Source of the DNA: an uncultured Clostridia bacterium
GTDB taxonomy: Bacteria; Bacillota; Clostridia; Oscillospirales; Ruminococcaceae
NCBI GenBank assembly: GCA_947626165.1
Contig: CANQRG010000007.1
Span: 62,001-126,000 of the forward strand
Direction of reading: 5' to 3'
Length of the DNA: 64,000 nt
A model generated the notes under the pieces. It searched no databases, had not been told where the DNA came from, and worked only from the letters and a program-made list of their open reading frames with translations. Position 1 is the first letter of the stretch; every line of letters starts with the position of its first letter. Below are positions 18,890 to 28,656 of this stretch, piece after piece. A program made the translations under genes and the position numbers.

Positions 18890-19264
18890 ATGCTGTTTAC
18901 TACAATTATCAAATCTAATAAAGATTTTATGAAGGTATATAAAAAAGGAAGATTTTCAGCGAATAGCCTTATTACCGTTTACTTTTTGCCTAACAGAAGT
19001 CCTTATAACAGAATCGGCATAACTACTTCAAAGAAAATAGGAAATGCTGTTCAAAGAAACAGGGCAAGAAGAATTATCAGGGCGGCTTATAGAAATACTG
19101 AAAAGTTATTTCCTATAGGTTTTGATATCATATTCGTGGCAAGAACTGATATTTTAAATGCTAAGTCTACAAATATAGAGACTTTTATTAAAAAGAGAGT
19201 CTTAAAGGAAATGAATAAGTCTTTTAAGCAAAATAACAAACATAATTTTAAAAACAAGAGATAG
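18890..19264 (+). CDS. rnpA: Ribonuclease P protein component
   Basis: 124 residues. The RNR motif is clear ([21 protein letters not shown] without its last residue is the key helix; the first residues are KKIGNAVQ), preceded by NRIGITTS, and the basic charge is as expected. It helps the RNase P RNA bind and cleave the 5' leaders of tRNA precursors. The ATG at 18890 has GAGG upstream. Position directly after rpmH and before yidD is the standard Firmicute order. The RNA partner rnpB is not in this window. Confidence 0.97.
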   Translation: MLFTTIIKSNKDFMKVYKKGRFSANSLITVYFLPNRSPYNRIGITTSKKIGNAVQRNRARRIIRAAYRNTEKLFPIGFDIIFVARTDILNAKSTNIETFIKKRVLKEMNKSFKQNNKHNFKNKR

Positions 19265-19277
19265 CAGGAAAAAAGAA

Positions 19278-19529
19278 ATGAAAAAGATTTCCGATTTTCT
19301 CATACTTATTTATCAGAAGTGTATATCTCCGTTAAAGCCTGCCTGCTGCAAGTATTATCCGACCTGCTCGGAATATGCAAGGCGTGCAATCAAAAAACAC
19401 GGATTATTTAAGGGATTAATTTTAGCAGTATGGCGTCTTTTGAGGTGCAATCCGTGGAGCAAAGGCGGAGTGGACAATGTTCCTGAAAGCTTTTGTATTT
19501 ATTCGCTTAAAAACGGAAAAGAAAAATAA
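19278..19529 (+). CDS. yidD: Membrane protein insertion efficiency factor YidD
   Basis: 83 residues with the conserved YidD cysteine-rich core: [19 protein letters not shown], then IKKHGLFKG and the [13 protein letters not shown] motif. The family is a small membrane-associated protein that helps YidC insert proteins into the cytoplasmic membrane. It lies 13 bases after rnpA and 15 bases before yidC, in the conserved rpmH-rnpA-yidD-yidC order. Confidence 0.95.
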   Translation: MKKISDFLILIYQKCISPLKPACCKYYPTCSEYARRAIKKHGLFKGLILAVWRLLRCNPWSKGGVDNVPESFCIYSLKNGKEK

Positions 19530-19544
19530 AGGAGAACAAATTAT

Positions 19545-20876
19545 ATGTGGAATATTCCTATAATTACACCATTACTCGGCTATTTGATGAAGCTGTGTTA
19601 TATAATTTTCAATAATTACGGTTTGGCGCTGATTGTTTTTACGCTCATTATAAAGCTTATAACAGTGCCGTTTCAAATAAAGCAGCAAAAAAACACTGCG
19701 AGAATGGCAAAATTCCAGCCGCAGCTTAAAAAGCTTCAGAATAAATATGGAAACAATAAGGAAAAATATCAGGAAGAAATGATGAAGCTATACGCCGAAG
19801 AGGGAATAAACCCTATGGGAAGCTGTCTGCCGATGATCATTACTATGGTAATTCTGTTTTCCATTATCGGTGTTGTTTATGCTCCGTTAAAATATGTTTC
19901 TAACATAGACGGTAAATCATTTAATCTTACCAGCTCTACAAGCGAAGATATAAGTGAGGCGGAGGCTCTTGTTACCGACACCATAATTATAGCTAACAAA
20001 ATGGACGGAAAGACCTACAATGAACTTACCGATGCTGAAAAAGAGAAGATATTTAGAGTAAAAACATTAGAAGACGGCGGAAAAATTAACGGAATTAAAA
20101 TAAAAAGTTCCTCTAGTAATCCTGAAGAATCATTGAAATATGTTGAAACGGTTTTTTCTGAATATTATCCTGACGATAAAAACTTTACGAAGTTTTTGTT
20201 GGATAATAAAAAGATATCAAGCCGTCTATATTTAAGACCTCAGCTTTTAATGTTCAAAATATCAGACAACGGCTACGGACAAATGTTTGATGTGGTTGAC
20301 AAAAAAATCGGCGAGGAATTAAAGCGAGTAGATTATACCTTCTTCGGAATCCCTCTTAGTGAAATGCCAAGCTGGTCGTCGATTTATCTGCTTATCCCGG
20401 TAAGCTCGTTTTTATTCCAACTTATTTTGACTTTCATTTCACAGCGTTATCAGAAAAAGAATAACCCAACGGCAAATTCCGCAGGAATGGGTATGAATCT
20501 TATTCTTTATATAATGCCTATATTCTCTTTCTATATTGCGTTCAGTTTCCCTGTTGGATTAGGTTTATACTGGACTTTGACGTCTTTTTACTCTCTTATT
20601 CAAACAATTGTACTAAACAAGATATATACTCCGGAAAAAGTTGAAGTAATGGCGGAAAAGGACGCTAAGAAAAAGAAGAAGAAAAAAGGCTTCTATCAAA
20701 GGGCGTTAGAAATGCAGCAGAGTCAAATGGGCACGTCTGGAACAAAATCGTCAGAGGATGATTCAGACGAGGAGAGAAAGCTAACAAAAGCAGAGAGAAA
20801 GCAAGCCGAATTAAAGAGGCTTCAGGAAGCAAGAAAAAGAATGGCTGAAAAATACGGCGACGAATATGAGGAATAA
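19545..20876 (+). CDS. yidC: Membrane protein insertase YidC/SpoIIIJ with a large insertion
   Basis: 443 residues, much longer than the about 260 of typical Gram-positive YidC. The core is clear: a first transmembrane helix (GLALIVFTLIIKLITVPF), the cytoplasmic coiled-coil hairpin (about 50-90, ending GINPMGSCLPM), later helices (IYLLIPVSSFLFQLILTF; NLILYIMPIFSFYIAFSFP; LGLYWTLTSFYSLIQ) and a very basic tail. The conserved membrane arginine of SpoIIIJ aligns with lysine 37. Between the second membrane segment (about 95-113) and residue 275 there is a hydrophilic insert of roughly 150 residues, probably outside the membrane. No lipoprotein signal is visible. It inserts membrane proteins with or without Sec. 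Confidence 0.95.
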   Translation: MWNIPIITPLLGYLMKLCYIIFNNYGLALIVFTLIIKLITVPFQIKQQKNTARMAKFQPQLKKLQNKYGNNKEKYQEEMMKLYAEEGINPMGSCLPMIITMVILFSIIGVVYAPLKYVSNIDGKSFNLTSSTSEDISEAEALVTDTIIIANKMDGKTYNELTDAEKEKIFRVKTLEDGGKINGIKIKSSSSNPEESLKYVETVFSEYYPDDKNFTKFLLDNKKISSRLYLRPQLLMFKISDNGYGQMFDVVDKKIGEELKRVDYTFFGIPLSEMPSWSSIYLLIPVSSFLFQLILTFISQRYQKKNNPTANSAGMGMNLILYIMPIFSFYIAFSFPVGLGLYWTLTSFYSLIQTIVLNKIYTPEKVEVMAEKDAKKKKKKKGFYQRALEMQQSQMGTSGTKSSEDDSDEERKLTKAERKQAELKRLQEARKRMAEKYGDEYEE

Positions 20877-20912
20877 TAAAATCTAGTATTAATAAAAAAG
20901 GAGAAATAAATT

Positions 20913-21680
20913 ATGACTAAGACATTTACAGCAGCAACAATTGAAGAAGCAAAGGCTCTTGCAGAAGCAGAGTTTGGGGTATCGCAGGATGAGATACAGT
21001 TCGTTGTGTTAGAAGAGCCTAAAAAATCACTGTTCGGAAAAGTTAAAGGCGAAGCAAAGATTGAAGCAACCGTTGAGTTAAGCAAGCCGCAGGTGGCTGC
21101 AAACTATATTAAAGAAGTATTTTCTAAAATGGGCTATGAAATTACTGTCGACATAAAGGAAGATGAAAACGGAGCCATTTTAGATATTTCCGGAGATAAC
21201 GTAGAAGAGATCATCGGAAAAAAAGGCGAGGTTTTGGATTCTTTGCAATATCTTTCATCATTGGTATGCAACAGAGTAGACAGGGAGTATTACAGAATTG
21301 CAATTGACTGCAACGGTTTCAGAGAAAAGAGAAAGGCTCAGCTTGAGCGTCTTGCGAGAAAAATCGGTAATAATGTAAAGAGAAGCGGAAGATCTGCCGC
21401 TCTTGAGCCTATGAACCCTTATGAGAGAAGAATTATACACTCAGTTATTACCGATATAGAAGGTGTTACTTCACATTCAAAGGGTCAAGAACCATACAGA
21501 AAGGTAATTATCACTTCAACTGAAAAAAAGAGATTTGACAACAGAGGTCGCAGAAACAATAAACGTTCTAATAACGATAGGGGCTATGATATTGTAAGCT
21601 CCTTTGAGAAGGAATACAAAAAGCCAAAGCCGGAGGACGAGATGGGTTCAAGCGGACTTTATACAAAAATTGATTTGTAA
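20913..21680 (+). CDS. jag: RNA-binding protein Jag/KhpB (EloR)
   Basis: 255 residues with the three Jag parts in order: the N-terminal Jag_N domain (KTFTAATIEEAKALAEAEF; KSLFGKVKGEAKIE), a KH domain with IIGKKGEVLDSLQYL, and an R3H domain (RRIIHSVI, R-x3-H). A basic, disordered tail follows. KhpB pairs with KhpA to bind RNA and control cell elongation and division in Firmicutes. It lies 36 bases after yidC as usual, and is followed by a terminator, ending the rnpA-jag unit. Confidence 0.95.
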   Translation: MTKTFTAATIEEAKALAEAEFGVSQDEIQFVVLEEPKKSLFGKVKGEAKIEATVELSKPQVAANYIKEVFSKMGYEITVDIKEDENGAILDISGDNVEEIIGKKGEVLDSLQYLSSLVCNRVDREYYRIAIDCNGFREKRKAQLERLARKIGNNVKRSGRSAALEPMNPYERRIIHSVITDIEGVTSHSKGQEPYRKVIITSTEKKRFDNRGRRNNKRSNNDRGYDIVSSFEKEYKKPKPEDEMGSSGLYTKIDL

Positions 21681-21690
21681 TTAACATTAA

Positions 21691-21726
21691 GGGGGCAGAC
21701 CTCTCTGGGTCTTGTCCCCTATTTTA
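21691..21726 (+). terminator. Terminator after jag
   Basis: AGGGGGCAGACC pairs with GGTCTTGTCCCCT with one bulged base, loop TCTCTG, then ATTTTA. Confidence 0.7.
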
Positions 21727-21813
21727 AATTAGAACTTATTAACGGTTGAATTAATATCAACTTTAAGTGTGCGCTGTTTTGTGTTATAATGTACTTTAAA
21801 AGGAGGAACAAAA

Positions 21814-23175
21814 ATGAGTACAATTTGTGCAATATCAACTCCGGTCGCTGTCGGAGGTATTTCTGTTATTAGAATAAGCGGAAACGACGCTGTAAACATT
21901 GCTGAAAAGATTTTTGTTCCTTTTTCAAAAAAGCCTGTTTCACAAATGCTCGGTCACACTTGCGCTTATGGTAAAATAGTTTTTAACGGCAGAACTATCG
22001 ACGACGCTCTGCTGACGGTTTTTCTTGCCCCGAAAAGCTATACAGGTGAAAATGTTGCCGAGATATCCTGCCACGGAGGGATTTTTGTAACAAAAGAGGT
22101 GTTAAGAGCTTGCATAGCAAGCGGTGCAGAGCCTGCCGAACCGGGTGAATTTACAAAGCGTGCATTTTTAAACGGAAAGCTTTCTCTAACTCAGGCAGAA
22201 GCGGTTATGGACGTTATTTCAGCTGAGGGAAAGCAAGCGTTAAACAGCGCGAATCTCGCACATGAAGGTGTGCTTTTTAAAAAGATAAAAAGCACAACAG
22301 ACGATTTGGTAAAAATTTTGTCAGAGCTTGCGGCATGGGTCGATTACCCCGAGGAAGACTTGCCGTCTGTTGAAAATGATGTGTTAGCGACATCTCTTAA
22401 CACTGCCATTTCGCAGTTAAATCTAATACTTTGCGACTATGACAGCGGATTGATTTTCCGAAACGGCGTTGATACAGCAATCGTCGGACGGGCAAATGTA
22501 GGCAAATCGTCTTTGATGAATATGCTGCTTGGCTTCGACCGCTCTATTGTGACCGATATTGCAGGAACAACGAGAGATGTTATTGAAGAATCTGCAAGGC
22601 TTGGCGGGGTGGTTTTAAAGCTCTCCGACACTGCGGGTATTCGCCAGACTGACGATAAGGTGGAAAGTATGGGCGTTGACTTAGCTAAGAAAAAGCTGGA
22701 GAATGCAAGACTTGTAATTGCCGTTTTTGACGCAAGCGAGGAATTAACTCACGAGGACAAAAGACTTTTAGATGAAATCAAAGACAAGCAGTGCGTAATC
22801 GTTTTAAATAAAACCGACTTACAGGCAAAGATTTCAGAAGATGATTTTGCAGAATATAAAAAGCCTGTAGTTCTCATTTCTGCAAAGGAGCAAAAGGGCA
22901 AAAAGGACTTGGAAAATGCGGTTTTGTCGATTCTCAGGCTTGATAATGTAAACTCAGACACCACCGTTTTTGCAAACGAACGGCAAAAAAATTGTGTTGA
23001 AAAGGCTAAGAACAGCTTAGAGCTTGCCTTGAACGCTCTTAATCTGGGCGAAACGCTTGACGCTGTAACGGTGACGATTTCAAAGGCGTGTGACTTTCTG
23101 CTGGAGCTTACCGGAGAAAAAGCCACAGAGGCTGTAATAGACGAGGTATTCCATAATTTTTGTGTGGGTAAATAA
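21814..23175 (+). CDS. mnmE: tRNA modification GTPase MnmE
   Basis: 453 residues. The N-terminal folate-binding domain starts TICAISTPVAVGGISVIRISG; the Ras-like G domain in the middle has G1 GRANVGKSSLMN, G3 DTAG and G4 NKTD; the C-terminus is FCVGK, the CxGK motif needed for modification. MnmE works with MnmG to put carboxymethylaminomethyl groups on U34 of certain tRNAs. An extended -10 promoter (TGTTATAAT, 21782-21790) lies just upstream, so mnmE probably starts a new transcript with mnmG, rsmG and perhaps noc. Confidence 0.98.
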   Translation: MSTICAISTPVAVGGISVIRISGNDAVNIAEKIFVPFSKKPVSQMLGHTCAYGKIVFNGRTIDDALLTVFLAPKSYTGENVAEISCHGGIFVTKEVLRACIASGAEPAEPGEFTKRAFLNGKLSLTQAEAVMDVISAEGKQALNSANLAHEGVLFKKIKSTTDDLVKILSELAAWVDYPEEDLPSVENDVLATSLNTAISQLNLILCDYDSGLIFRNGVDTAIVGRANVGKSSLMNMLLGFDRSIVTDIAGTTRDVIEESARLGGVVLKLSDTAGIRQTDDKVESMGVDLAKKKLENARLVIAVFDASEELTHEDKRLLDEIKDKQCVIVLNKTDLQAKISEDDFAEYKKPVVLISAKEQKGKKDLENAVLSILRLDNVNSDTTVFANERQKNCVEKAKNSLELALNALNLGETLDAVTVTISKACDFLLELTGEKATEAVIDEVFHNFCVGK

Positions 23176-23193
23176 CAATTACAGAGGTAGCTT

Positions 23194-25074
23194 ATGTTTT
23201 TAGAAGATTATGATATAATAGTTGTCGGCGCTGGTCACGCTGGCTGCGAGGCGGCACTTGCCTCAGCTCGGTTAGGGGCAAAAACTGCGCTTTTTACCCT
23301 CACTCTTGACGCTTTGGCTAATATGCCGTGTAACCCGTCAATAGGCGGAACTGCCAAAGGTCATTTGGTCAGAGAAATCGACGCTCTTGGCGGTGAAATG
23401 GGAAAGGCTGCGGACGCAACATTTTTACAAAGCCGTATACTCAACAGAGGTCGGGGTCCCGCTGTTCACAGCCTGAGAGTTCAGGCGGACAGGACACGTT
23501 ATCACGAATATATGAAAAAGGCAGTAGAGAGATGCGAAAATCTCGATTTAAAACAAGGCGAGGTAGTGAAAATACTGTCAGAAAACGGCAAAATAACAGG
23601 TATTAAGACGAGAATAGGAAGCGAGTTTTCTGCAAAGGCAGTTATCATTTGCTCAGGAACTTATCTGAAAGGTAAGGTTTTTGTAGGCGAAAGCTCTTAT
23701 GAAAGCGGTCCTGACGCTGTATCACCTGCTAATCTTTTGTCAGAAAGTCTCTCAGAGCTTGGCGTAACGCTGAGAAGATTTAAAACAGGAACTCCTGCAA
23801 GAGTGCACCGTCGTTCTATTGATTTTGACAAGCTCCAAAAGCAGGACGGCGACGAGGAGATAGTGCCGTTTTCATTTGAAAACCACGAAAAGCTTGAAAA
23901 CAAGGTTTCCTGCTATATTGCTTACACAAATGAAAAAACGCACGAGGTCATAAGAAAAAATATAAAGCGCTCGGCAATGTACGGCGGTCAGATCGAGGGT
24001 ATCGGACCGAGATACTGCCCTTCTATTGAAGACAAGATAATGCGGTTTTCCGACAAGCCTCGTCATCAGCTTTTCATTGAGCCTATGGGTTTAGATACTG
24101 ACGAGTATTATTTGCAGGGTATGTCTACGTCGTTGCCGGAGGACGTTCAAATCGAGTTTTTAAGAACAATCGAGGGCTTAGAGCATATTGAAATTATGAG
24201 AAACGCCTATGCTATAGAGTACGATTGCTGCGACCCTACCGAGCTGCTCCCCACACTTGAGTTTAAGCAGGTTTCGGGACTATTCGGCGCAGGTCAGTTT
24301 AACGGCACGTCAGGCTATGAGGAAGCCGCCGCACAAGGGTTGATCGCAGGAATAAACGCAGTGAGGAAAATATCGGGAAAAGACGGGCTCGTACTTGACA
24401 GAGCAAGCTCATATATCGGCACGCTTATTGACGACCTTGTTACAAAGGGCTGTATGGATCCTTATCGAATGCTCACATCAAGAAGCGAATACCGTTTGCT
24501 TCTTCGTCAGGATAATGCCGATCAAAGGCTTACGCCAATAGGCTATGAGGTAGGATTGATAAGTAAAGAACGCTATGACCGGCTGTTAGAAAAGGTTTCA
24601 CAAATAGAAACAGAAATCAAACGTCTTTGGAGGGTAAACATCTCTCCGAAAGACGCAAATAAATATCTTGAAAAATGCGGTACAGAGCCTTTGCAGACAG
24701 GTGCAAAGCTAGCCCAGATAATAAGACGTCCCCAATGCTCGTATGAAGGTACGGCTTTCTTAGACAAAGAGCGTCCCTCATTGTCTAAAGAGGTAAGAGA
24801 ACAAGTAGATCTGTCCATTAAATATGAGGGTTATATTAAAATTCAGCTTGAGCAGGTAGAACAGATGAGAAAGCTAGAAAAAAAGACTTTGCCCGATAAT
24901 GTCGACTACTCCCAGATTCGCGGTCTTAGACTTGAAGCTAGCGAAAAGCTAAATAAGATAAAGCCTCTAAGCGTCGGACAGGCAAGCCGTATATCAGGTG
25001 TAAATCCTGCCGATGTTTCGGTGCTTCTTGTGTGGCTGGAGCAAAACCGTAAGAGTGGAAATAACAAAATATAA
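23194..25074 (+). CDS. mnmG: tRNA uridine-5-carboxymethylaminomethyl synthesis enzyme MnmG
   Basis: 626 residues, normal length. The N-terminal FAD-binding [11 protein letters not shown] fingerprint, [21 protein letters not shown] without its first residue, and later [18 protein letters not shown] and [14 protein letters not shown] are all hallmark GidA/MnmG stretches; the C-terminal helical domain binds MnmE. It starts 18 bases after mnmE. Function: FAD- and NADH-dependent half of the wobble-uridine modification complex. Confidence 0.98.
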   Translation: MFLEDYDIIVVGAGHAGCEAALASARLGAKTALFTLTLDALANMPCNPSIGGTAKGHLVREIDALGGEMGKAADATFLQSRILNRGRGPAVHSLRVQADRTRYHEYMKKAVERCENLDLKQGEVVKILSENGKITGIKTRIGSEFSAKAVIICSGTYLKGKVFVGESSYESGPDAVSPANLLSESLSELGVTLRRFKTGTPARVHRRSIDFDKLQKQDGDEEIVPFSFENHEKLENKVSCYIAYTNEKTHEVIRKNIKRSAMYGGQIEGIGPRYCPSIEDKIMRFSDKPRHQLFIEPMGLDTDEYYLQGMSTSLPEDVQIEFLRTIEGLEHIEIMRNAYAIEYDCCDPTELLPTLEFKQVSGLFGAGQFNGTSGYEEAAAQGLIAGINAVRKISGKDGLVLDRASSYIGTLIDDLVTKGCMDPYRMLTSRSEYRLLLRQDNADQRLTPIGYEVGLISKERYDRLLEKVSQIETEIKRLWRVNISPKDANKYLEKCGTEPLQTGAKLAQIIRRPQCSYEGTAFLDKERPSLSKEVREQVDLSIKYEGYIKIQLEQVEQMRKLEKKTLPDNVDYSQIRGLRLEASEKLNKIKPLSVGQASRISGVNPADVSVLLVWLEQNRKSGNNKI

Positions 25075-25098
25075 AATGCTCTAAGAAAGGGCGAAACT

Positions 25099-25812
25099 AT
25101 GATAATAGAAAAATCAAAGTTTGATAAGCTGTTTGCAGAAGCAAAGCTAACTGTAACTGATGAACAATTAAAAAGGCTTGATAAGTATGCGGAAATGCTT
25201 ATTGAATGGAATAAAAAGGTAAATTTGACGGCGATTTTATCGCCTGATGATATTTCTCAAAAACATTTTTTGGACAGCATACTTCCCTTTTCGCATTTTA
25301 AGATTAAAAAAGGTGCAAAGCTGATAGACGTTGGCACAGGAGCGGGGTTTCCCTCTTGTCCGCTGAAAATATTAAGAGATGATATTCAAATCACCCTGCT
25401 CGACAGCTTAAATAAGCGCATAAAATTTTTAGAGGCTTTGTCGAGTGAGCTTGATTTGAACGCAGAGTGTATTCACGGACGGGCTGAGGATATCGCCCAC
25501 AACGAAGGTTACAGAGAGATTTACGACATTGCGACGGCAAGGGCAGTTGCTTTTTTGCCTGTGCTGTGTGAATATTGTATGCCGTTTGTTAAGGTAGGCG
25601 GATATTTCTTGGCGTTAAAGGGCAAAAACAGCGATGAGGAAATATCTGCGTCACAAAACGCTATTAAAATTCTGGGAGGGGAAATTGACAAGATAGAAGA
25701 GTATTCACTTCCTAACGGCGATAAACGAGCGTTAATAGCAATTAAAAAAATATCGCAAACAGCGAGTAAATATCCCAGAAACAAGGGTCAAATGACAAAA
25801 AAGCCGCTTTAA
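25099..25812 (+). CDS. rsmG: 16S rRNA (guanine-N7) methyltransferase RsmG
   Basis: 237 residues. The SAM-binding motif is DVGTGAGFPSCPLKI, preceded by WNKKVNLTAI and the HFLDSI segment typical of GidB; the tail ends KYPRNKGQMTKKPL, also a family mark. It methylates N7 of G527 (E. coli numbering) in 16S rRNA, and loss gives low-level streptomycin resistance in other bacteria. It follows mnmG by 24 bases and precedes the noc-like gene. Confidence 0.97.
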   Translation: MIIEKSKFDKLFAEAKLTVTDEQLKRLDKYAEMLIEWNKKVNLTAILSPDDISQKHFLDSILPFSHFKIKKGAKLIDVGTGAGFPSCPLKILRDDIQITLLDSLNKRIKFLEALSSELDLNAECIHGRAEDIAHNEGYREIYDIATARAVAFLPVLCEYCMPFVKVGGYFLALKGKNSDEEISASQNAIKILGGEIDKIEEYSLPNGDKRALIAIKKISQTASKYPRNKGQMTKKPL

Positions 25813-25960
25813 TTTACTTGAAAAAGCAGATTTGAGACGGCTTTTGTAATTTATTCTCGACGAATACCAGTGGAAATCAAGCATATTCAATGATACAATA
25901 TTGTTGTGTAGAAACAGAGAGCAAGCGGAAGATAAAAACCGCTTTGGGGAGGACAACAAT

Positions 25961-26791
25961 ATGGTTAATTTTGCGACAAAACAGAGAGAAAAAGAAATAA
26001 ACAAGGTGCTTGAAATAAGCGTTTCGGTAATCAAGCCCAATCCCAGTCAGCCGAGAAAGCATTTTTATTCGGACGAGCTTACAAAGCTTGCAAAAAGTAT
26101 TTCTCAGGAGGGAATTCTTCAGCCGTTGATTATAAGAATGAACGACGGCGAATACCAGCTTGTTTCGGGTGAACGCAGGCTCAGAGCCGCTAAAATCGCA
26201 GGGTTGAAAACAGTTCCGTGCATAATTGTCAATATGACAGAGCGAAACTCGGCGCTAATGGCGCTGGTGGAAAACATTCAGAGGGAGGACCTGTCTTTTT
26301 TTGAAGAAGCAGGAGCTATTCAGTCGCTTATCTCGGTTTACGGTATGACGCAGGAGGACGCGGCAATCCGCTTGGGTATAGCGCAGTCTACTGTTGCTAA
26401 CAAGCTAAGGCTTCTTAAGATCCCCAGCGATGAACAGCAGGTAATTATGGATATGGGTCTGAGCGAAAGGCACGCAAGAGCGTTGCTTAGGCTCAAATCA
26501 AAGAGCGACAGAGTGGATGTTCTTGAGCGCATACATAAGTACAAGCTAAATGTCGAGATGACCGAAGCGTACATTTCAAAACTTCTGGAAGGCAGGCAAA
26601 AGAAGGAGTCTTATAAAAAGCGTTCTCCTGTTTTAAAGGATGTTAGGCTTTTTGTAAATACAATCAACAAGGCAATAGAAGTTATGCGGTTATCGGGAGT
26701 TGAGGCAAATTCAAAAAAAACACAAACGGAGAACGAAATCACCTATACAATAACAATCCCGATAAACGAAAACAATTCTTTTACTTTTTAA
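25961..26791 (+). CDS. noc: Nucleoid occlusion protein (Noc/ParB family)
   Basis: 276 residues from the ATG at 25961 (GGGGAGGA at 25945-25952). The ParB-like CTPase fold is visible: IKPNPSQPRKHF, EGILQPLII, ELVSGERR-like LVSGERRLRAAKIAG, and ENIQREDLS, then the helix-turn-helix LGIAQSTVANKLRLLKIP and ERHARALLRL, which is closer to Noc than to Spo0J. The first about 18 residues are basic and amphipathic-like, as needed for Noc membrane contact. The place between rsmG and parA is that of noc in B. subtilis. A small hairpin (25924-25944) lies just before the ribosome site. Its binding sites in this organism are unknown. Confidence 0.88.
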   Translation: MVNFATKQREKEINKVLEISVSVIKPNPSQPRKHFYSDELTKLAKSISQEGILQPLIIRMNDGEYQLVSGERRLRAAKIAGLKTVPCIIVNMTERNSALMALVENIQREDLSFFEEAGAIQSLISVYGMTQEDAAIRLGIAQSTVANKLRLLKIPSDEQQVIMDMGLSERHARALLRLKSKSDRVDVLERIHKYKLNVEMTEAYISKLLEGRQKKESYKKRSPVLKDVRLFVNTINKAIEVMRLSGVEANSKKTQTENEITYTITIPINENNSFTF

Positions 26792-26793
26792 TT

Positions 26794-26809
26794 TGTTCCA
26801 CGTGGAACA
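26794..26809. other. parS: parS-like palindrome, variant
   Basis: TGTTCCACGTGGAACA, a perfect 16-base palindrome that differs from consensus parS by one symmetrical change (T to C in each arm). It starts 3 bases after the noc-like stop codon, 35 bases from a consensus site. Confidence 0.8.
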
Positions 26810-26828
26810 TAGAAAATTCGACGTGTAT

Positions 26829-26844
26829 TGTTTCACGTGAAACA
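26829..26844. other. parS: parS site, exact consensus
   Basis: TGTTTCACGTGAAACA, the exact consensus centromere site bound by ParB (Spo0J), in the gap between the noc-like gene and parA. Confidence 0.95.
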
Positions 26845-26947
26845 TTTTTAAATTACATCTTGCAAAAACATACAAACATTGATATAATAGTTAAGTCGAG
26901 AATCGGCTTAGCTATTTTTATTTATAGAGAATAGGAAATGATAAGCA

Positions 26948-27727
26948 GTGGGAAAAATAATTGCGGTTTCCAATCAAAAGGGCGGTGTGGGAAAGTCCAC
27001 TACGGCGGTGAATTTAGCCGCTGCGCTCGGATTGAAAGGAAAGAAAGTTCTTGTTATAGATTTTGACCCTCAGGGGAACACTACAACCAGCTTTGGAATA
27101 GAAAAAAGGCGTATAAGAAATACGATCTATGAGGCTGTTATAGGAAACTGTCGTATGGTCGAAGCAATAGTCGCTACCAATTTCAGAGGCGTATCTGTAG
27201 TTCCCGCTACTCAGACGCTTTCTGGTGCGGCGGTTGAGTTTTTGGAGTTGGACAGGCGTTCGTTAAGGCTTAAAATGCAGATTTTAACGGTAAAGGACGA
27301 TTACGATTATATTTTTATTGACTGTCCCCCGACTTTGGATTTGATTACTATTAATGCGCTTGCCGCTTGCGACAGCGTTATTATTCCGATACAGTGCGAA
27401 TTTTTGTCTCTTGAAGGTCTTGTTGAGCTGACAGAGGCCATAAAAAGGGTTCAAAAGAGCTTTAATCCGAATATAACAATAGACGGAATACTTTTTACTA
27501 TGTATATGAAAAGGTACAATCTGACGGCTCAGGTTGTTGATGAGGTCAAGGCTCACTTCCCTAAGACGGTTTATAAAACGGTTATTCCGAGAAATGTTGC
27601 GCTTTCCGAAGCGCCCAGCTTTGGTCAGCCGATAATGTATTATAATCCGAAATGCAAGGGCGCAAAGGCTTATGAGGAGTTTGCTGATGAGTTTTTGAAG
27701 CGTCAGAAAAAGAGGTATAAAAGCTAA
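26948..27727 (+). CDS. parA: Chromosome partitioning ATPase ParA (Soj)
   Basis: 259 residues from a GTG. The deviant Walker A is QKGGVGKSTTAVNLA with both signature lysines, Walker B is YDYIFIDCPPTLD, and FDPQGN lies between, so this is a ParA/MinD-type ATPase without an N-terminal DNA-binding domain, the chromosomal form. It acts with ParB-parS complexes to move origins and, in B. subtilis, to control DnaA activity. Two parS sites lie in the 156 bases upstream; parB follows after 32 bases. Confidence 0.97.
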   Translation: MGKIIAVSNQKGGVGKSTTAVNLAAALGLKGKKVLVIDFDPQGNTTTSFGIEKRRIRNTIYEAVIGNCRMVEAIVATNFRGVSVVPATQTLSGAAVEFLELDRRSLRLKMQILTVKDDYDYIFIDCPPTLDLITINALAACDSVIIPIQCEFLSLEGLVELTEAIKRVQKSFNPNITIDGILFTMYMKRYNLTAQVVDEVKAHFPKTVYKTVIPRNVALSEAPSFGQPIMYYNPKCKGAKAYEEFADEFLKRQKKRYKS

Positions 27728-27759
27728 TATTAATAAAGAATAGCAGATAAGGAGGAAAT

Positions 27760-28629
27760 ATGGCGAAAAAAAGGCTTGGAAAGGGCATGGACGCTCTGTT
27801 TTTTGAGAGCGATGAGGAAAAGGTTTCGTCCTCCTCGACGGCAAACACGTTAAGAATTTCGGAAATTGAGCCGAACAAATCTCAGCCGAGAACAGAGTTT
27901 GACGACGACGCAATATTAAGTCTGGCAGAATCCATTCGTCAGCACGGAGTTTTACAGCCGATTCTTGTAAGACCGTTACCGACAGGCGGTTATCAGATAG
28001 TTGCAGGGGAGCGCCGTTGGAGAGCTGCAAGAATGGTCGGATTGAGCGTGGTTCCCGTTTTAATAAAGGAATTGAGCGACTTTGAAACAATGCAGGTCGC
28101 TTTGATAGAAAACCTCCAGCGAGAAGATTTGAACCCTATTGAAGAGGCTCAGGGCTATGAGAAGCTGATGAGTAAATACAGTATGACCCAGGAACAGGTC
28201 GCAGAGGCTATGGGGAAATCCCGTCCTGCTATTGCAAATTCACTCAGGCTTTTAAAGCTTGATGACGAAACCCAAGAAATGGTAAAAGATGGTGATTTGT
28301 CGGCAGGTCACGCAAAGGCGCTGGCAGGAATCGACGATATAAGGCTTAGGCAGGAGCTTGCAAAGAAAACAGTTTTGGACAGGCTTTCGGTAAGACAGCT
28401 TGAAAAGATCATCTCAATGGGCGAGAAAAGGTTTAAAAAGTCAAAGACGTCGATTCGATACGAAAACACCTACGCTGCGGAGCTTGAAGCCGCATTGCAG
28501 TCGGCATTCGGGCAGAAAACGGAGGTTTTAGCAAGGGCTGACGGAAGCTACACTATTAAAATAAAGGTCAAAAACAAAGACGAGCTGGACGAGTTTGTAA
28601 AAAACTGCTCGGCAGGTCTTGAGAAATAA
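27760..28629 (+). CDS. parB: Chromosome partitioning protein ParB (Spo0J)
   Basis: 289 residues. It opens with the Spo0J mark KKRLGKGMDALF, then the CTP-binding domain (NKSQPRTEFDDDAI; GVLQPILVRP; VAGERRWRAAR; ENLQREDLN), the helix-turn-helix (MGKSRPAIANSLRLLKL; GDLSAGHAKALAG) and a C-terminal dimer domain. It loads at parS and spreads as a CTP-driven clamp to organise the origin. It is co-oriented with parA and followed 27 bases later by serS. Confidence 0.97.
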   Translation: MAKKRLGKGMDALFFESDEEKVSSSSTANTLRISEIEPNKSQPRTEFDDDAILSLAESIRQHGVLQPILVRPLPTGGYQIVAGERRWRAARMVGLSVVPVLIKELSDFETMQVALIENLQREDLNPIEEAQGYEKLMSKYSMTQEQVAEAMGKSRPAIANSLRLLKLDDETQEMVKDGDLSAGHAKALAGIDDIRLRQELAKKTVLDRLSVRQLEKIISMGEKRFKKSKTSIRYENTYAAELEAALQSAFGQKTEVLARADGSYTIKIKVKNKDELDEFVKNCSAGLEK

Positions 28630-28656
28630 ACATCTGGAATTGAGGAGAAAGTATTT

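Noticed and set aside
27284..28090. 268-codon open frame on the minus strand
   Set aside because: It runs antisense to parA and parB, both of which carry clear motifs; no start signal and no family resemblance.
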